DNA of 35,033 nt from Desulfocapsa sp. (GTDB lineage Bacteria; Desulfobacterota; Desulfobulbia; Desulfobulbales; Desulfocapsaceae), in contig JAFLJS010000069.1 in assembly GCA_022712895.1 (NCBI GenBank), forward strand, positions 1 through 35,033, given 5' to 3'. Position numbers and translations under genes: made by a program. Shown here piece after piece: positions 15,946 to 24,159 of this stretch. Numbering within the stretch: position 1 is the stretch's first letter; each line of letters opens with the position of its first letter. Below the pieces are notes generated by a model, which saw only the letters and a list, made by a program, of their open reading frames with translations, was not told where the DNA came from and did no database searches.

Positions 15946-16518
15946 TTATTGTATAAGACGATAGGGATAAGCCCGCTTTGTCCATTGACTCTCCGGATAT
16001 TTATCTTCTAATCGTTCATACGCTTTTTTGAGTGATTTTGGGTCATTGTTACTCTTATAAAGAGTAACCCCTCTTTGAAATATAGCCTCAGGGGCAGAAT
16101 CACTTGCAGAATATTCAGCCAAAAGTTTTTCGTAGCAACTGAGTGCCGATTCAAATTCATCTCGAACAAAATGCGAATTGCCAATTCCAAGCCATATCGA
16201 AGGAATCAGCTCTTCAGCACCCATAAATCCGGTCGTCCGATAGTGCTCATGTCCTTCTTGATCAAGAATTAGCAAAGATGGTGTCCAATGTATGTTGAAA
16301 TCTGTGGCTATTGGTTGCTGGTCTGCGGGGACACGTAAGGGGATAACATTCTTGTTTATAAAATTAATTACTGTCTCAATGGGATACGTAACTGCATCCA
16401 TCTGTTGACAGCCAATTCATTGCGGATTGAAGAAATCCAGAAAAATTGGCTTCCCTTCGGTCTTAGATCGTTTCAGTGCTTTGTCAAAATCTGTTTCCCA
16501 ATTAATTTGCATCTGCAT
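15946..16518 (-). CDS. Thioredoxin-fold selenoprotein with UxxC site (in-frame TGA)
   Basis: The gene starts at ATG 16518 after a perfect AGGAGG and runs 190 codons to 15946 if the TGA at 16417-16419 (codon 34) is read as selenocysteine. The context is FLDFFNPQ-U-IGC-QQMD, so Sec34 replaces the first Cys of a CxxC thiol site (Cys37 is the second). This is followed by a WTPSLLILD segment, the cis-Pro loop of thioredoxin folds. From about residue 108 to the end the protein is TPR-like helical sequence. Coding continues in the same frame on both sides of the TGA and starts at the ribosome binding site, which excludes a simple pseudogene. A selC tRNA gene at 28525-28622 supplies the needed tRNA. 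A weak hairpin (TGGCTG/CAGTTA) within 35 bases of the TGA could be the SECIS. Likely a thiol-disulfide or peroxide-linked oxidoreductase. Confidence 0.85.
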
Positions 16519-16845
16519 AACTCATCCTCCTCTTACACTATTGTGTTTTAAGGTTAAGAATGCCCGTGGTTACAACACACAGACATTCGTGTTGTAAAGC
16601 GATGTTATTTTTAATTACTATGGGTACATATTGGAAATCAACAAAATAGACACATAACAGTAGGTCAGTCTTATATGTCTTAATTATTGTATGGGAAATA
16701 TTTCAACTAATCAAATTATTTTTGGGTTCCCCTTATTGATTTCACGGCGAACCCAAATTATGCTCTGTCCACATATTGGGTTAGCAAACAATAATGAGAA
16801 AAGCCTGGATTCGCATAGAATTGGCGCTACCACACCGCGTTAAAG
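16519..16845. other. Intergenic region with two inverted repeats
   Basis: No gene is visible in these 327 bases. TTACAACAC (16570-16578) and GTGTTGTAA (16589-16597) are exact 9-bp arms and, lying just upstream of the selenoprotein start on the minus strand, could be an operator. TTTGGGTTC (16721-16729) and GAACCCAAA (16749-16757) form a second exact pair between the selenoprotein and zinc-ribbon genes. Neither has a T-tract. Confidence 0.45.
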
Positions 16846-17028
16846 TCATTTCTCGTTTTCTAAGGTATGACCTAGATCGAAAACATTGTGGCAGGAAGGA
16901 CAAATAAAAAGCCATTTAGTAATATCTCCTTCTTTTTTAAGCATAGTATGAAAACCATCATTATATCCACAAGATGGGCAAACTTTAAACTCACTTTCCA
17001 TTGTTAATTTAATAATCTTATAATTCAC
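16846..17028 (-). CDS. Small zinc-ribbon protein
   Basis: This is a 60-residue protein with two CxxC knuckles, CPSCGYND near residue 17 and CPSCHNVF near residue 43, spaced as in a single zinc ribbon. I set the start at GTG 17028 because AAGGAG lies six bases upstream; the later ATG at 17001 has no ribosome binding site. It has no signal peptide. The most likely role is nucleic-acid or protein binding through one zinc ion, but no family is recognisable. It is the first in the direction of transcription among the Cys-rich genes of this segment. Confidence 0.65.
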   Translation of the reverse strand: MNYKIIKLTMESEFKVCPSCGYNDGFHTMLKKEGDITKWLFICPSCHNVFDLGHTLENEK

Positions 17029-17091
17029 CTAATACTCCTTACGTAAATTTCATGATTCGCTTCATTTTATCAAAAAGAATACCATGAAAAT

Positions 17092-17117
17092 CACCGATTC
17101 AGCCGGTGCATTTTTTT
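17092..17117 (+). terminator. Intrinsic terminator before the eno fragment
   Basis: CACCG (17092-17096) pairs with CGGTG (17104-17108) around a 7-base loop (ATTCAGC), and a run of seven T follows at 17111-17117. It points right, but no plus-strand gene ends here now, so it may be a leftover of the duplicated segment or a terminator for a lost gene. Confidence 0.5.
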
Positions 17118-17240
17118 AAATAAGTGAATTCTCAAGTTACTGTTCAGACCATTACTTGTCAATTCAATTGCCATTCCACCATGTTGCTAATAGCTCATAT
17201 TTTTTTGGAATACCGACGCCCCTGAATGGAATCACTCCCT

Positions 17241-17524
17241 GTAATATGGCCTCGAAAAGCAGGACACTTTCGGCCATCGAAATGGTCAATTTATTCGAGG
17301 ATTGGTGCGCCAAATATCCCATTATTTCCATTGAAGATGGCTGTGCTGAAAAAGACTGGGACGGTTGGAAAATCATGAGCTTGAGGTTAAATAACAAGGT
17401 GCAACTTGTGGGTGATGATCTCTTTGTCACCACTACTGCTATTTTACAACAGCAGAGGGGTTGCGAATTGAAGAAGGCATTGGGTGAACAGGCACAACTG
17501 GCCAGCCTGACCTGCTGGAAATAA
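17241..17524 (+). pseudogene. eno: Truncated, internally deleted enolase copy
   Basis: From 17241 the sequence closely follows the intact eno gene from about 14447: [34 protein letters not shown], then [11 protein letters not shown] and AILQQ. It then jumps directly to the C-terminal end ([17 protein letters not shown] and the stop). About 240 bases of the donor, including the enolase signature and active-site lysine region, are missing, and everything before residue 250 is lost. The open frame from 17156 is therefore not a real protein. The mostly conservative differences suggest the duplication is fairly recent. It lies upstream of two lipoprotein genes and hrpB. Confidence 0.92.
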
Positions 17525-17853
17525 TAGTGCTAATGTTAGCGGATTTTGCTTTTGCTATTTCCCCAACAATAAGTATACTATTGATTTACCTATGTTATTG
17601 TGTAAGTATGTCTTAGAGTATTGATCTATTCCTTTCAATTCCAGTCCTCAAACAGCACTTCTTGAGTGATGAAATTGACTGACTTTATTCTACTGCATAT
17701 TTCGTTTTGTTCGCCTCACTGTTTTTTTTATATTCTGTTATCCATTGTTCCTTTCATATAGAAAAGATTATTAACGAGTGGTGCCTTGCCTGACTCATCT
17801 CATTTATTTTTCATACGTTTTATTTTTACAAGTACATCTAAACAGGAGAAAAC
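17525..17853. other. Intergenic region upstream of lipoprotein pair
   Basis: These 329 AT-rich bases show no coding pattern, tRNA or strong hairpin. They should contain the promoter of the lipoprotein genes. A good AGGAG site at 17843-17847 precedes the ATG at 17854. Confidence 0.4.
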
Positions 17854-18510
17854 ATGGTCGCTCAACCATCAATTAAGATCTTATCACTCATAAGTATATT
17901 ATTGTTCTTGTCCGGTTGTGAAGGATTTAGAGCTTATAAATGGGTGGAGAACAACACATTATACTCATCAAGAGCCCCCAGTGTGGAAATACGTGTTAGC
18001 CAGCATCTTCAGGAAGGTACATTTGACTCTACAGAAACCATAGAAGAAGATTCTATAGGTTCACACCTGCTCTGGATTGAGAAAAAGAATTATTTGTTTT
18101 GGGACACAGAGGGTAAACAGCAGCTCATAATCAAGATTAGTAATCTAAACGAGAGAAGGTTCCAGATGCATGATTTGGACTTTTCCTCCAATTCCAACTT
18201 TATCACCCATGGTCAAAAAATAATGGCGGACTGGAGTTTTGATACCGCTGTTTTCGTAAGAGCTATGCCCCAGCAATCTTTCCTTGTTAAAATATTCGGA
18301 AGAAATTTCGGTACCCAAACACAGCTTATACTCTTGTATCTTGAACGGATAGACAGTTCCTGGGATAAACCCAATTTAGTATTGAGTAGCGAGCAGAAAA
18401 CATTTCTTGAGGATTTTAACAAGCGAGCAGAAGAAAGTTTTACAATCCATCCGTACAGTGGCATCAAGCCTCCAGAGCAAAGGAATAAGGTTATCGTTTC
18501 CAAACAGTGA
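17854..18510 (+). CDS. Putative lipoprotein of unknown function
   Basis: This 218-residue protein has a clear lipoprotein signal peptide: Lys8, a hydrophobic core (ILSLISILLFLSGC) and lipidated Cys22. The mature part is rich in beta-type alternation and has no catalytic motif that I can name. It should sit in the inner or outer membrane facing the periplasm. The start is supported by AGGAG. A second lipoprotein gene begins about 20-40 bases after its stop, so the two probably form an operon. I do not recognise a family. Confidence 0.75.
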   Translation: MVAQPSIKILSLISILLFLSGCEGFRAYKWVENNTLYSSRAPSVEIRVSQHLQEGTFDSTETIEEDSIGSHLLWIEKKNYLFWDTEGKQQLIIKISNLNERRFQMHDLDFSSNSNFITHGQKIMADWSFDTAVFVRAMPQQSFLVKIFGRNFGTQTQLILLYLERIDSSWDKPNLVLSSEQKTFLEDFNKRAEESFTIHPYSGIKPPEQRNKVIVSKQ

Positions 18511-18530
18511 CAGGCCAAGCCAAATAGTTT

Positions 18531-19244
18531 TTGCCAAGGGAGAATACAATAAAATCATATACGGATACATCCAATTGGATATTTTTAACGGTTCTTGTCT
18601 TTCTGTTTGCCGGTTGTGCCAGGTTACCGGATTACGCATCACCTCAACGAATTGACATTGGCACTAATGCAAGGGCCTCTACTGAGAGAGTGACTTATCG
18701 TGCTTTGAATATCGAGAATTTTCGAGCTAAAACTGATCCTGTGAAAACTAAAGATACCGATAAGCACATAGCGGCACGGATCTGTACTAATATCAGGTTG
18801 GCAAAAAGCACAAAATTTCATATCGAAGCCAAACCTCAATACTCTCAATTTGAGTATTACGGCAGAATTAAAAGGATTGCTTTTGAGGCAGTAATGCTGC
18901 CGGAATATTCATGGTGGAGTTCGACGCTCCCCCCCTTTCATTGGCCCTACACTCTTCAACACGAACAGATACATTTTGCTCTCACAGAACTTACAGCCAG
19001 GCGGCTTTCCAAAAAGATACAGAGAAAAATGCAAAACTTTGTTGTCAACGATACGTCAAGAGAGGGAGCAAAAGAACAATTAAAAAGGAAAGTGGCTGCC
19101 CTTCTTCAAGAGACTCATACTATCGAAACGGAAAGACAACTTGAGTTCGATCTGGAAACATCGTTGTATTTTGATCCTAAAAAGCAACAAGAGTGGTTTG
19201 ACGATATCACTCTTCAACTTCAGGATATCAGTCTAGAACAATAA
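18531..19244 (+). CDS. Putative lipoprotein with HExxH metalloprotease-like motif (DUF922-like)
   Basis: This protein of about 231-237 residues has a lipoprotein signal peptide ending LFAGC (Cys29 if counted from the TTG at 18531). Residues 144-148 read HEQIH within LQHEQIHFALTELTAR. This fits the zinc-metallopeptidase HExxH pattern and resembles the HEQ-x-HF motif of DUF922 proteins. The last 60 residues form a charged helix ending in a DDI motif. The start is unclear: the only standard in-frame start is TTG 18531 with no ribosome binding site, while AAGGGAG (18536-18542) lies ideally placed before an in-frame ATA at 18549. Protease activity is inference from the motif only. Confidence 0.7.
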   Translation: MPRENTIKSYTDTSNWIFLTVLVFLFAGCARLPDYASPQRIDIGTNARASTERVTYRALNIENFRAKTDPVKTKDTDKHIAARICTNIRLAKSTKFHIEAKPQYSQFEYYGRIKRIAFEAVMLPEYSWWSSTLPPFHWPYTLQHEQIHFALTELTARRLSKKIQRKMQNFVVNDTSREGAKEQLKRKVAALLQETHTIETERQLEFDLETSLYFDPKKQQEWFDDITLQLQDISLEQ

Positions 19245-19387
19245 CAGTGTGATAATAGCAGAACATGCTAATTTTATTACGAATAACAATTCGGTGAGAT
19301 TGAGAACATAAATAAAATCACCAATGGGAATTTCACTCCAGGCAGCAATCGATTGAGAAGAACAAAAAGCAATGCTATTGTTGCAGA

Positions 19388-21874
19388 ATGATAAACACCC
19401 TGCCAACCCTACCCATCAATACAGTTCTGCCTGACGTCAAGAATAGTCTTGAGAAACATAACTCCGTCATTCTCGCCGCAGAGCCGGGTTCCGGTAAAAC
19501 GACCATCGTCCCCTTAACACTGCTGGGTGAGCCCTGGCTAAAAAATCAGAAAATCATCATGCTGGAACCAAGGCGTCTGGCAACACGAATGGCAGCAAAA
19601 CGAATGAGTGAGCTAGCCGGGGATGTCCTCGGTGGACTGGTTGGCTATCGTATTCGATTTGACAACAAAACAAGTAACAAAACGCAGATTGAAGTAGTCA
19701 CAGAAGGCATCTTTCTGCGTATGATTCAAAATGACCCGGAACTTTCAGGGGTCGGTCTCGTTATTTTCGACGAATTCCACGAACGATCCATACAATCTGA
19801 TCTGGCCCTCGCCTTCTGTCTCGATATCCTGGATTTGCGCAATGATCTGAAAATCATGGTTATGTCCGCCACCATAGCCAGTGAACGAATAGCACAGCTA
19901 TTGAATAATGCTCCTGTAATCACCGGGGAAGGACGCTGTTTCCCGGTGGAGGTACAATACCTCGCCAGGGAATCGAATGATTACCTAATCCCACAGGCAG
20001 TACGTGCCATTCAGCGGGCAGTGGAGCACGACGATGGTGATATCCTGGTATTTTTGCCAGGTGCTGGTGAAATCAGGGCTATTGAAAGACAGCTTGAAGG
20101 GGACTTTCAGGTTTTCCCACTCTATGGAGATCTTCCACAGCACAAACAGGATATGATTTTTGCACATGTCAAACAAAGACGGATCATTCTGGCCACACCC
20201 ATTGCCGAAACCAGTCTCACCATTGAGGGCGTATCCGTGGTTATTGATTGCGGACTGATGAAAAAACCCTATTTTTCTCCAGCAAACAGTCTCAGCAGTC
20301 TGCGCACCATCCCCATCTCCAAAGCCTCAGCCAAACAGCGAAGTGGTCGAGCTGGCAGATTGGGACCGGGACGTTGTTACCGTTTGTGGACAAAAACGGA
20401 GCACTACTCAAAACCTGATTTTCTAACACCGGAAATACTTACTGCTGATCTCAGCCCTCTGCTCCTTGAGATCTTCCAATGGGGAGTAAAAGACCCAAGC
20501 GAACTCAAGTGGCTAGATCCTCCACGGCAAGGGCAGATCGAGCAAGCTCATACCCTCCTTGAGCAGCTTGGAGCAATTGACAGTAAAGGAACACTGACAG
20601 AATCCGGGAAAAGAATTGCCACACTGCCACTGCATCCTCGGTTAGCATTGATGATATTGCAGGGACACAAGCAGAAACAGTCCGCGCTGGCCTGCCGACT
20701 GGCCGCTCTTTTACAAAACCGTGATCTCTTTCGTGGAAACCGGGACGGATTCAGCTCAGATATTGAAGACAGGCTGGAGATTTTACGACTTTTTGAACAG
20801 AAAAAAACAGATCAGATTCGAGCCAGAGGAGCTGACAACACACTCTGCAAGCGTATCATGCGAGAAGCCACTCAGTACCAGAAGCTTGTGGGAAAATCTG
20901 GCAATAAACAATATAGTTTTGGTGATGCTGGTAATCTGCTGGCGCTTGCCTACCCGGAACGTATCGCCAAAAAGAAAGTAAACTCTTCCACGTACCTGCT
21001 TGCCTCAGGACGAGGCGTAACACTTCCTGCCGGTGACCATCTGCAAAAAACTGAGCTTCTGGTTGCAGCAAATGTGGATGGAGGGAAAAAACAGGGGCGT
21101 ATCTTTCTGGCAGCAGCCATCACCCTTGATGATATTATCAAAGATCACAAACAGCTATTGAGAGAAGAAGAACGAATAGAGTGGAATGGACAGCAGGTGG
21201 AAACAGCGAGTGTACTTTCACTTGCCAGCCTGGAAATCAGACGAAAGCCATTATCTGACGCAAATCCTGAGAAAATCCTTCAATGCTTCCTGGCAGGCCT
21301 CAAGCAGAGTGGCCCAAGCTCTTTACACTGGTCGAAAAAAAGCCATGAATTGCGCGCAAGAATTGAGACTGCCCATACACTTGCCCCCGACAACTGGCCA
21401 GACGTTTCGGACAATGGACTTCTGGACGATCTCTCATGGCTCGAACCATATCTTACTTCCATCTCCAGCCTCAAACAGCTGAAGAAACTTGATTTACATT
21501 CAATACTACTGGCAAGATTCTCCTGGAAGCAGCAGCAGAATCTTGACACATTGCTTCCCACTCATTATCAGGCACCCAGTGGTTCAAAAATAAAACTGGA
21601 ATATAATGCTGGCAAATCACCGGTTTTGCCAGTCAGACTACAGGAAATGTTCGGTGCCACGGAAACCCCTGTTTTCTTTAACGGCAAACTCACTGTACTC
21701 ATTCACCTTCTCTCTCCTGCCAGACGTCCGGTGCAAGTTACAGCGGATCTGGCTTCATTCTGGAAGAACACCTATCCCGAGGTAAAAAAAGAGTTGGCTG
21801 GTCGCTACCCTAAACATTACTGGCCGGACAATCCGCTAATTGCTGAAGCTACAGCCCGTTGCAAACCCAGATAA
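19388..21874 (+). CDS. hrpB: ATP-dependent helicase HrpB
   Basis: This is an 828-residue DEAH/RHA-type superfamily 2 helicase. It has Walker A GSGKT at residues 34-38, a DEFH box at 128-131 (VIFDEFHERS), the SAT motif (VMSATIAS), and the C-terminal helicase motif QRSGRAGRLGPGRCYRLW. This is followed by the HA2 and HrpB-specific C-terminal domains (ending EVKKELAGRYPKHYWPDNP). Length matches E. coli HrpB (about 810-820). HrpB's cellular role is poorly defined but RNA-related. Its leader and first codons are nearly duplicated at 15124-15247 downstream of eno, which shows that the original order was eno-hrpB. The next gene, a methyltransferase, is convergent. Confidence 0.96.
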   Translation: MINTLPTLPINTVLPDVKNSLEKHNSVILAAEPGSGKTTIVPLTLLGEPWLKNQKIIMLEPRRLATRMAAKRMSELAGDVLGGLVGYRIRFDNKTSNKTQIEVVTEGIFLRMIQNDPELSGVGLVIFDEFHERSIQSDLALAFCLDILDLRNDLKIMVMSATIASERIAQLLNNAPVITGEGRCFPVEVQYLARESNDYLIPQAVRAIQRAVEHDDGDILVFLPGAGEIRAIERQLEGDFQVFPLYGDLPQHKQDMIFAHVKQRRIILATPIAETSLTIEGVSVVIDCGLMKKPYFSPANSLSSLRTIPISKASAKQRSGRAGRLGPGRCYRLWTKTEHYSKPDFLTPEILTADLSPLLLEIFQWGVKDPSELKWLDPPRQGQIEQAHTLLEQLGAIDSKGTLTESGKRIATLPLHPRLALMILQGHKQKQSALACRLAALLQNRDLFRGNRDGFSSDIEDRLEILRLFEQKKTDQIRARGADNTLCKRIMREATQYQKLVGKSGNKQYSFGDAGNLLALAYPERIAKKKVNSSTYLLASGRGVTLPAGDHLQKTELLVAANVDGGKKQGRIFLAAAITLDDIIKDHKQLLREEERIEWNGQQVETASVLSLASLEIRRKPLSDANPEKILQCFLAGLKQSGPSSLHWSKKSHELRARIETAHTLAPDNWPDVSDNGLLDDLSWLEPYLTSISSLKQLKKLDLHSILLARFSWKQQQNLDTLLPTHYQAPSGSKIKLEYNAGKSPVLPVRLQEMFGATETPVFFNGKLTVLIHLLSPARRPVQVTADLASFWKNTYPEVKKELAGRYPKHYWPDNPLIAEATARCKPR

Positions 21875-21879
21875 GATTG

Positions 21880-22485
21880 TTATGAATTCTTCCGAACAAC
21901 ACTGCGTTTACGCATCAGGCAGATCCAATTTTTTGCAGGTGGCACCTGATTGCTGTCAAAATGCCCGGAATGCAGTGACAGAATTTCAAAGTACGGTTCC
22001 ACTGCTGTCACTATCTGTGAGGCACTGATTTGGGGAGGACCCGGAGCATCTCTGGTTTCATCACAGCTTCCAGCCAAGGTCAACCACAGGCCTCCCTCCT
22101 TCAAATGAGTATAAACATTTTCGGCAAATGGCTGGAAATTCCCAGCTTCTGGAGGATGGTGGAAACAACCACGATCAAATGCAAAATCAAATGGAGCACC
22201 CGGCAGGGTATCTTTGAAGAAATCGAGGAGGTGAAATGAACATTCCACATTGGCCTCACGGGATTTCTCTTCAGCTTTCTGTACCGCAAACTCACTACTG
22301 TCAATACCTGTTACATTGAAGCCTTGTTCCTGTAACCAGATTGCATTATTTCCAGTTCCACACCCAATATCCAGGACATTACAGGGCTGGATTGGCAAAA
22401 CGGTAACAACTTCAACAAGGTTGGAATCCACTCGGTTGATCTCCCAACCCGTCTCACCATTTATATATTTTTCCTGAAAATTCAT
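21880..22485 (-). CDS. Class I SAM-dependent methyltransferase
   Basis: This 201-residue enzyme has the Rossmann SAM-binding motif I at about residues 38-46 (VLDIGCGTGNNAIWL), followed by the acidic end of strand 2 (VTGIDSS) and the later DFAFDRGCFHH segment. The layout matches small single-domain methyltransferases of the thiopurine/thiol type (TPMT-like). The substrate is unknown, and nothing nearby suggests one. The ATG is preceded by AGGAG. It ends five bases from the convergent hrpB stop, with no room for a separate terminator. Confidence 0.9.
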   Translation of the reverse strand: MNFQEKYINGETGWEINRVDSNLVEVVTVLPIQPCNVLDIGCGTGNNAIWLQEQGFNVTGIDSSEFAVQKAEEKSREANVECSFHLLDFFKDTLPGAPFDFAFDRGCFHHPPEAGNFQPFAENVYTHLKEGGLWLTLAGSCDETRDAPGPPQISASQIVTAVEPYFEILSLHSGHFDSNQVPPAKNWICLMRKRSVVRKNS

Positions 22486-22547
22486 GGTACGCTCCTATTC
22501 TTTTCACGCCATGCAATCCATCTAACAACGACTAATTGCTGTTAGGC

Positions 22548-23792
22548 TTATTTTGCTTCAACTGCTTTGCGTAACCCTCTTATTCTTACCAGCACCGGAG
22601 GGTGGCTGTAATGGAAAAAAACCATGGCCGGATGGGGAGTAAGATTTGACAAATTGGCAACACAGAGTTTCTTTAATCCACTAATCAAGAACGTTCCTTG
22701 CCCTGTTGACTCGGCAGCATATCGATCAGCCTCAAACTCATGCCTGCGTGAGAGAATATTCACTGCAATGCCAAGCAAAAGGCTTAAAGGGGAAAAAACA
22801 AAAGAAAAAAAGATCAGGCCGCCATAGATTGAAAGATTTTCCATCTGAAAAGCTGCAAACAGATTCTCATTGCCTAAAAAAAGTGACAGCAGAAAAAAAA
22901 GTAAGCCGGTATAGCAGGTAGAGATCACCATCATTTTAAAGATGTGCCGATGCTTATAATGTCCCATTTCATGAGCCAGCACTGCCACCACTTCATCGTC
23001 ACCCAACTTCTCAAGGAGAGTATCGTAAAAAACGATCTTCCTGAACCTGCCAAATCCAGTAAAAAAAGCATTGAGCTTACTGGATCTTTTGGAACCATCC
23101 ATGGTGTAAATTCCCTGAATGTTAAACGATGCATCCTTAGCAAAGGCCATTACTTTTTCTTTTAGTTCTCCGTCTTCCAAAGGGGTGAACTTGTTAAAAA
23201 GAGGCATTATCAGCACAGGTGCCAGAAATTGCAGCAGCAGGCTAATCAAGGTGAGACCACCCCAGCAGTAAAGCCAGGCCAGATCACCAGTTGTTTCGAA
23301 AAACCAGAGGATAAGATACAAAACTGGAAATCCGATTAGAACACTCAGGACAATACCTTTTACAAGATCAATACAGAATGTTTTCAGGGTAGTATTATTG
23401 AACCCGAATTTCTCTTCGATAACAAAGGTGGAGTAGAGGGTAAAAGGAAGGCTGAGTATTGAACTGAACAAAAGTAGTAAAGCAATGTAGAGCACGCCAG
23501 TGAGAACTGCCCCCAACTGAAAGCTGCGAATAAAAATATCCACACTATTGAATCCACCCATTAAAAGAAAGATGAGCAGCACAACTATACTGAATGTTGA
23601 CTCCACCAGACCAAATTTTCCGGTGACTCTGGTGTAATTCTGGGATTTCTCATATTTCTCCCCATCAAACACATCTTGAAATTCGGCAGGAACCTTGCTG
23701 TCCAGTGCCTTAATGTTGAGATAAGACAGGATCTGCTCCAGCAGGTAACTGCCGAGAAGAACAATAAGTATAAAAAGTAGCCAGTTATTCAT
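22548..23792 (-). CDS. M48-family membrane metalloprotease (Ste24/CAAX protease type)
   Basis: This 414-residue protein has several transmembrane segments (about residues 5-25, 65-85, 100-120, 140-170 and 175-200) and a zinc protease motif HEMGH with His274, Glu275 and His278 (VLAHEMGHYKHRH). The third ligand is the Glu in the FEADRYAAE segment. This is the layout of the M48A group (Ste24/CAAX prenyl protease 1), larger than bacterial HtpX (about 290). It cleaves proteins at the inner membrane, probably in quality control. Its ATG overlaps the stop of the cupin gene (TAATG), so the two are co-translated. The natural substrate is unknown. Confidence 0.93.
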   Translation of the reverse strand: MNNWLLFILIVLLGSYLLEQILSYLNIKALDSKVPAEFQDVFDGEKYEKSQNYTRVTGKFGLVESTFSIVVLLIFLLMGGFNSVDIFIRSFQLGAVLTGVLYIALLLLFSSILSLPFTLYSTFVIEEKFGFNNTTLKTFCIDLVKGIVLSVLIGFPVLYLILWFFETTGDLAWLYCWGGLTLISLLLQFLAPVLIMPLFNKFTPLEDGELKEKVMAFAKDASFNIQGIYTMDGSKRSSKLNAFFTGFGRFRKIVFYDTLLEKLGDDEVVAVLAHEMGHYKHRHIFKMMVISTCYTGLLFFLLSLFLGNENLFAAFQMENLSIYGGLIFFSFVFSPLSLLLGIAVNILSRRHEFEADRYAAESTGQGTFLISGLKKLCVANLSNLTPHPAMVFFHYSHPPVLVRIRGLRKAVEAK

Positions 23793-24133
23793 TACAGTTT
23801 AAGAACATCCTCTACTCGTTGCAGACTATCCGCCAGACTCAGAGTCAGGCGCACGATACACTTGGATTTCGCCAGCAGATCATGGGGAACGCCACCATCA
23901 AGGCTGAGAATATCACCCCGTTCCAGATGAAGAACCTTGCCTTCCACACCAAAATCAAGAGTTCCTTCCACCATCTCAACAGTTATGGGATGCGGTGTCT
24001 GATGCTCTTTCATCTGCTGATTTTCCACAAAAACGATACGGATTTCTTTGGATGTCGCAGTTTCCATCAAAACTGAGATGGCTGGTTTCTTTTCATTGTA
24101 GCGTACATCTTTTAAAATATTTGCTGATTTCAT
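23792..24133 (-). CDS. Small cupin-domain protein
   Basis: This 113-residue protein is a single cupin barrel. The metal-motif 1 region is weak (VENQQMKEHQTPHPITVEMVEG) and motif 2 is GDILSLDGGVPHDL. At least two histidines, in TPHP and VPHD, are placed as cupin metal ligands. Cupins of this size act as metal-dependent enzymes or sensors; the function here is unknown. It is the first gene of a two-gene operon with the M48 protease, sharing a TAATG overlap, and AAGGAG lies before its ATG. A regulatory or sensing role for the protease is possible but only inferred from the coupling. Confidence 0.82.
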   Translation of the reverse strand: MKSANILKDVRYNEKKPAISVLMETATSKEIRIVFVENQQMKEHQTPHPITVEMVEGTLDFGVEGKVLHLERGDILSLDGGVPHDLLAKSKCIVRLTLSLADSLQRVEDVLKL

Positions 24134-24159
24134 AGTAATCTCCTTTTGCTGTTACAACC

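Noticed and set aside
16417-16419. TGA in the thioredoxin-like gene read as a frameshift or pseudogene stop
   Set aside because: Coding continues in the same frame both sides, the stop sits exactly at a CxxC position, and a selC tRNA gene is present.
17156-17524. 122-residue open frame read as a separate protein
   Set aside because: Nearly all of it is eno sequence with an internal deletion, so it is a pseudogene fragment.
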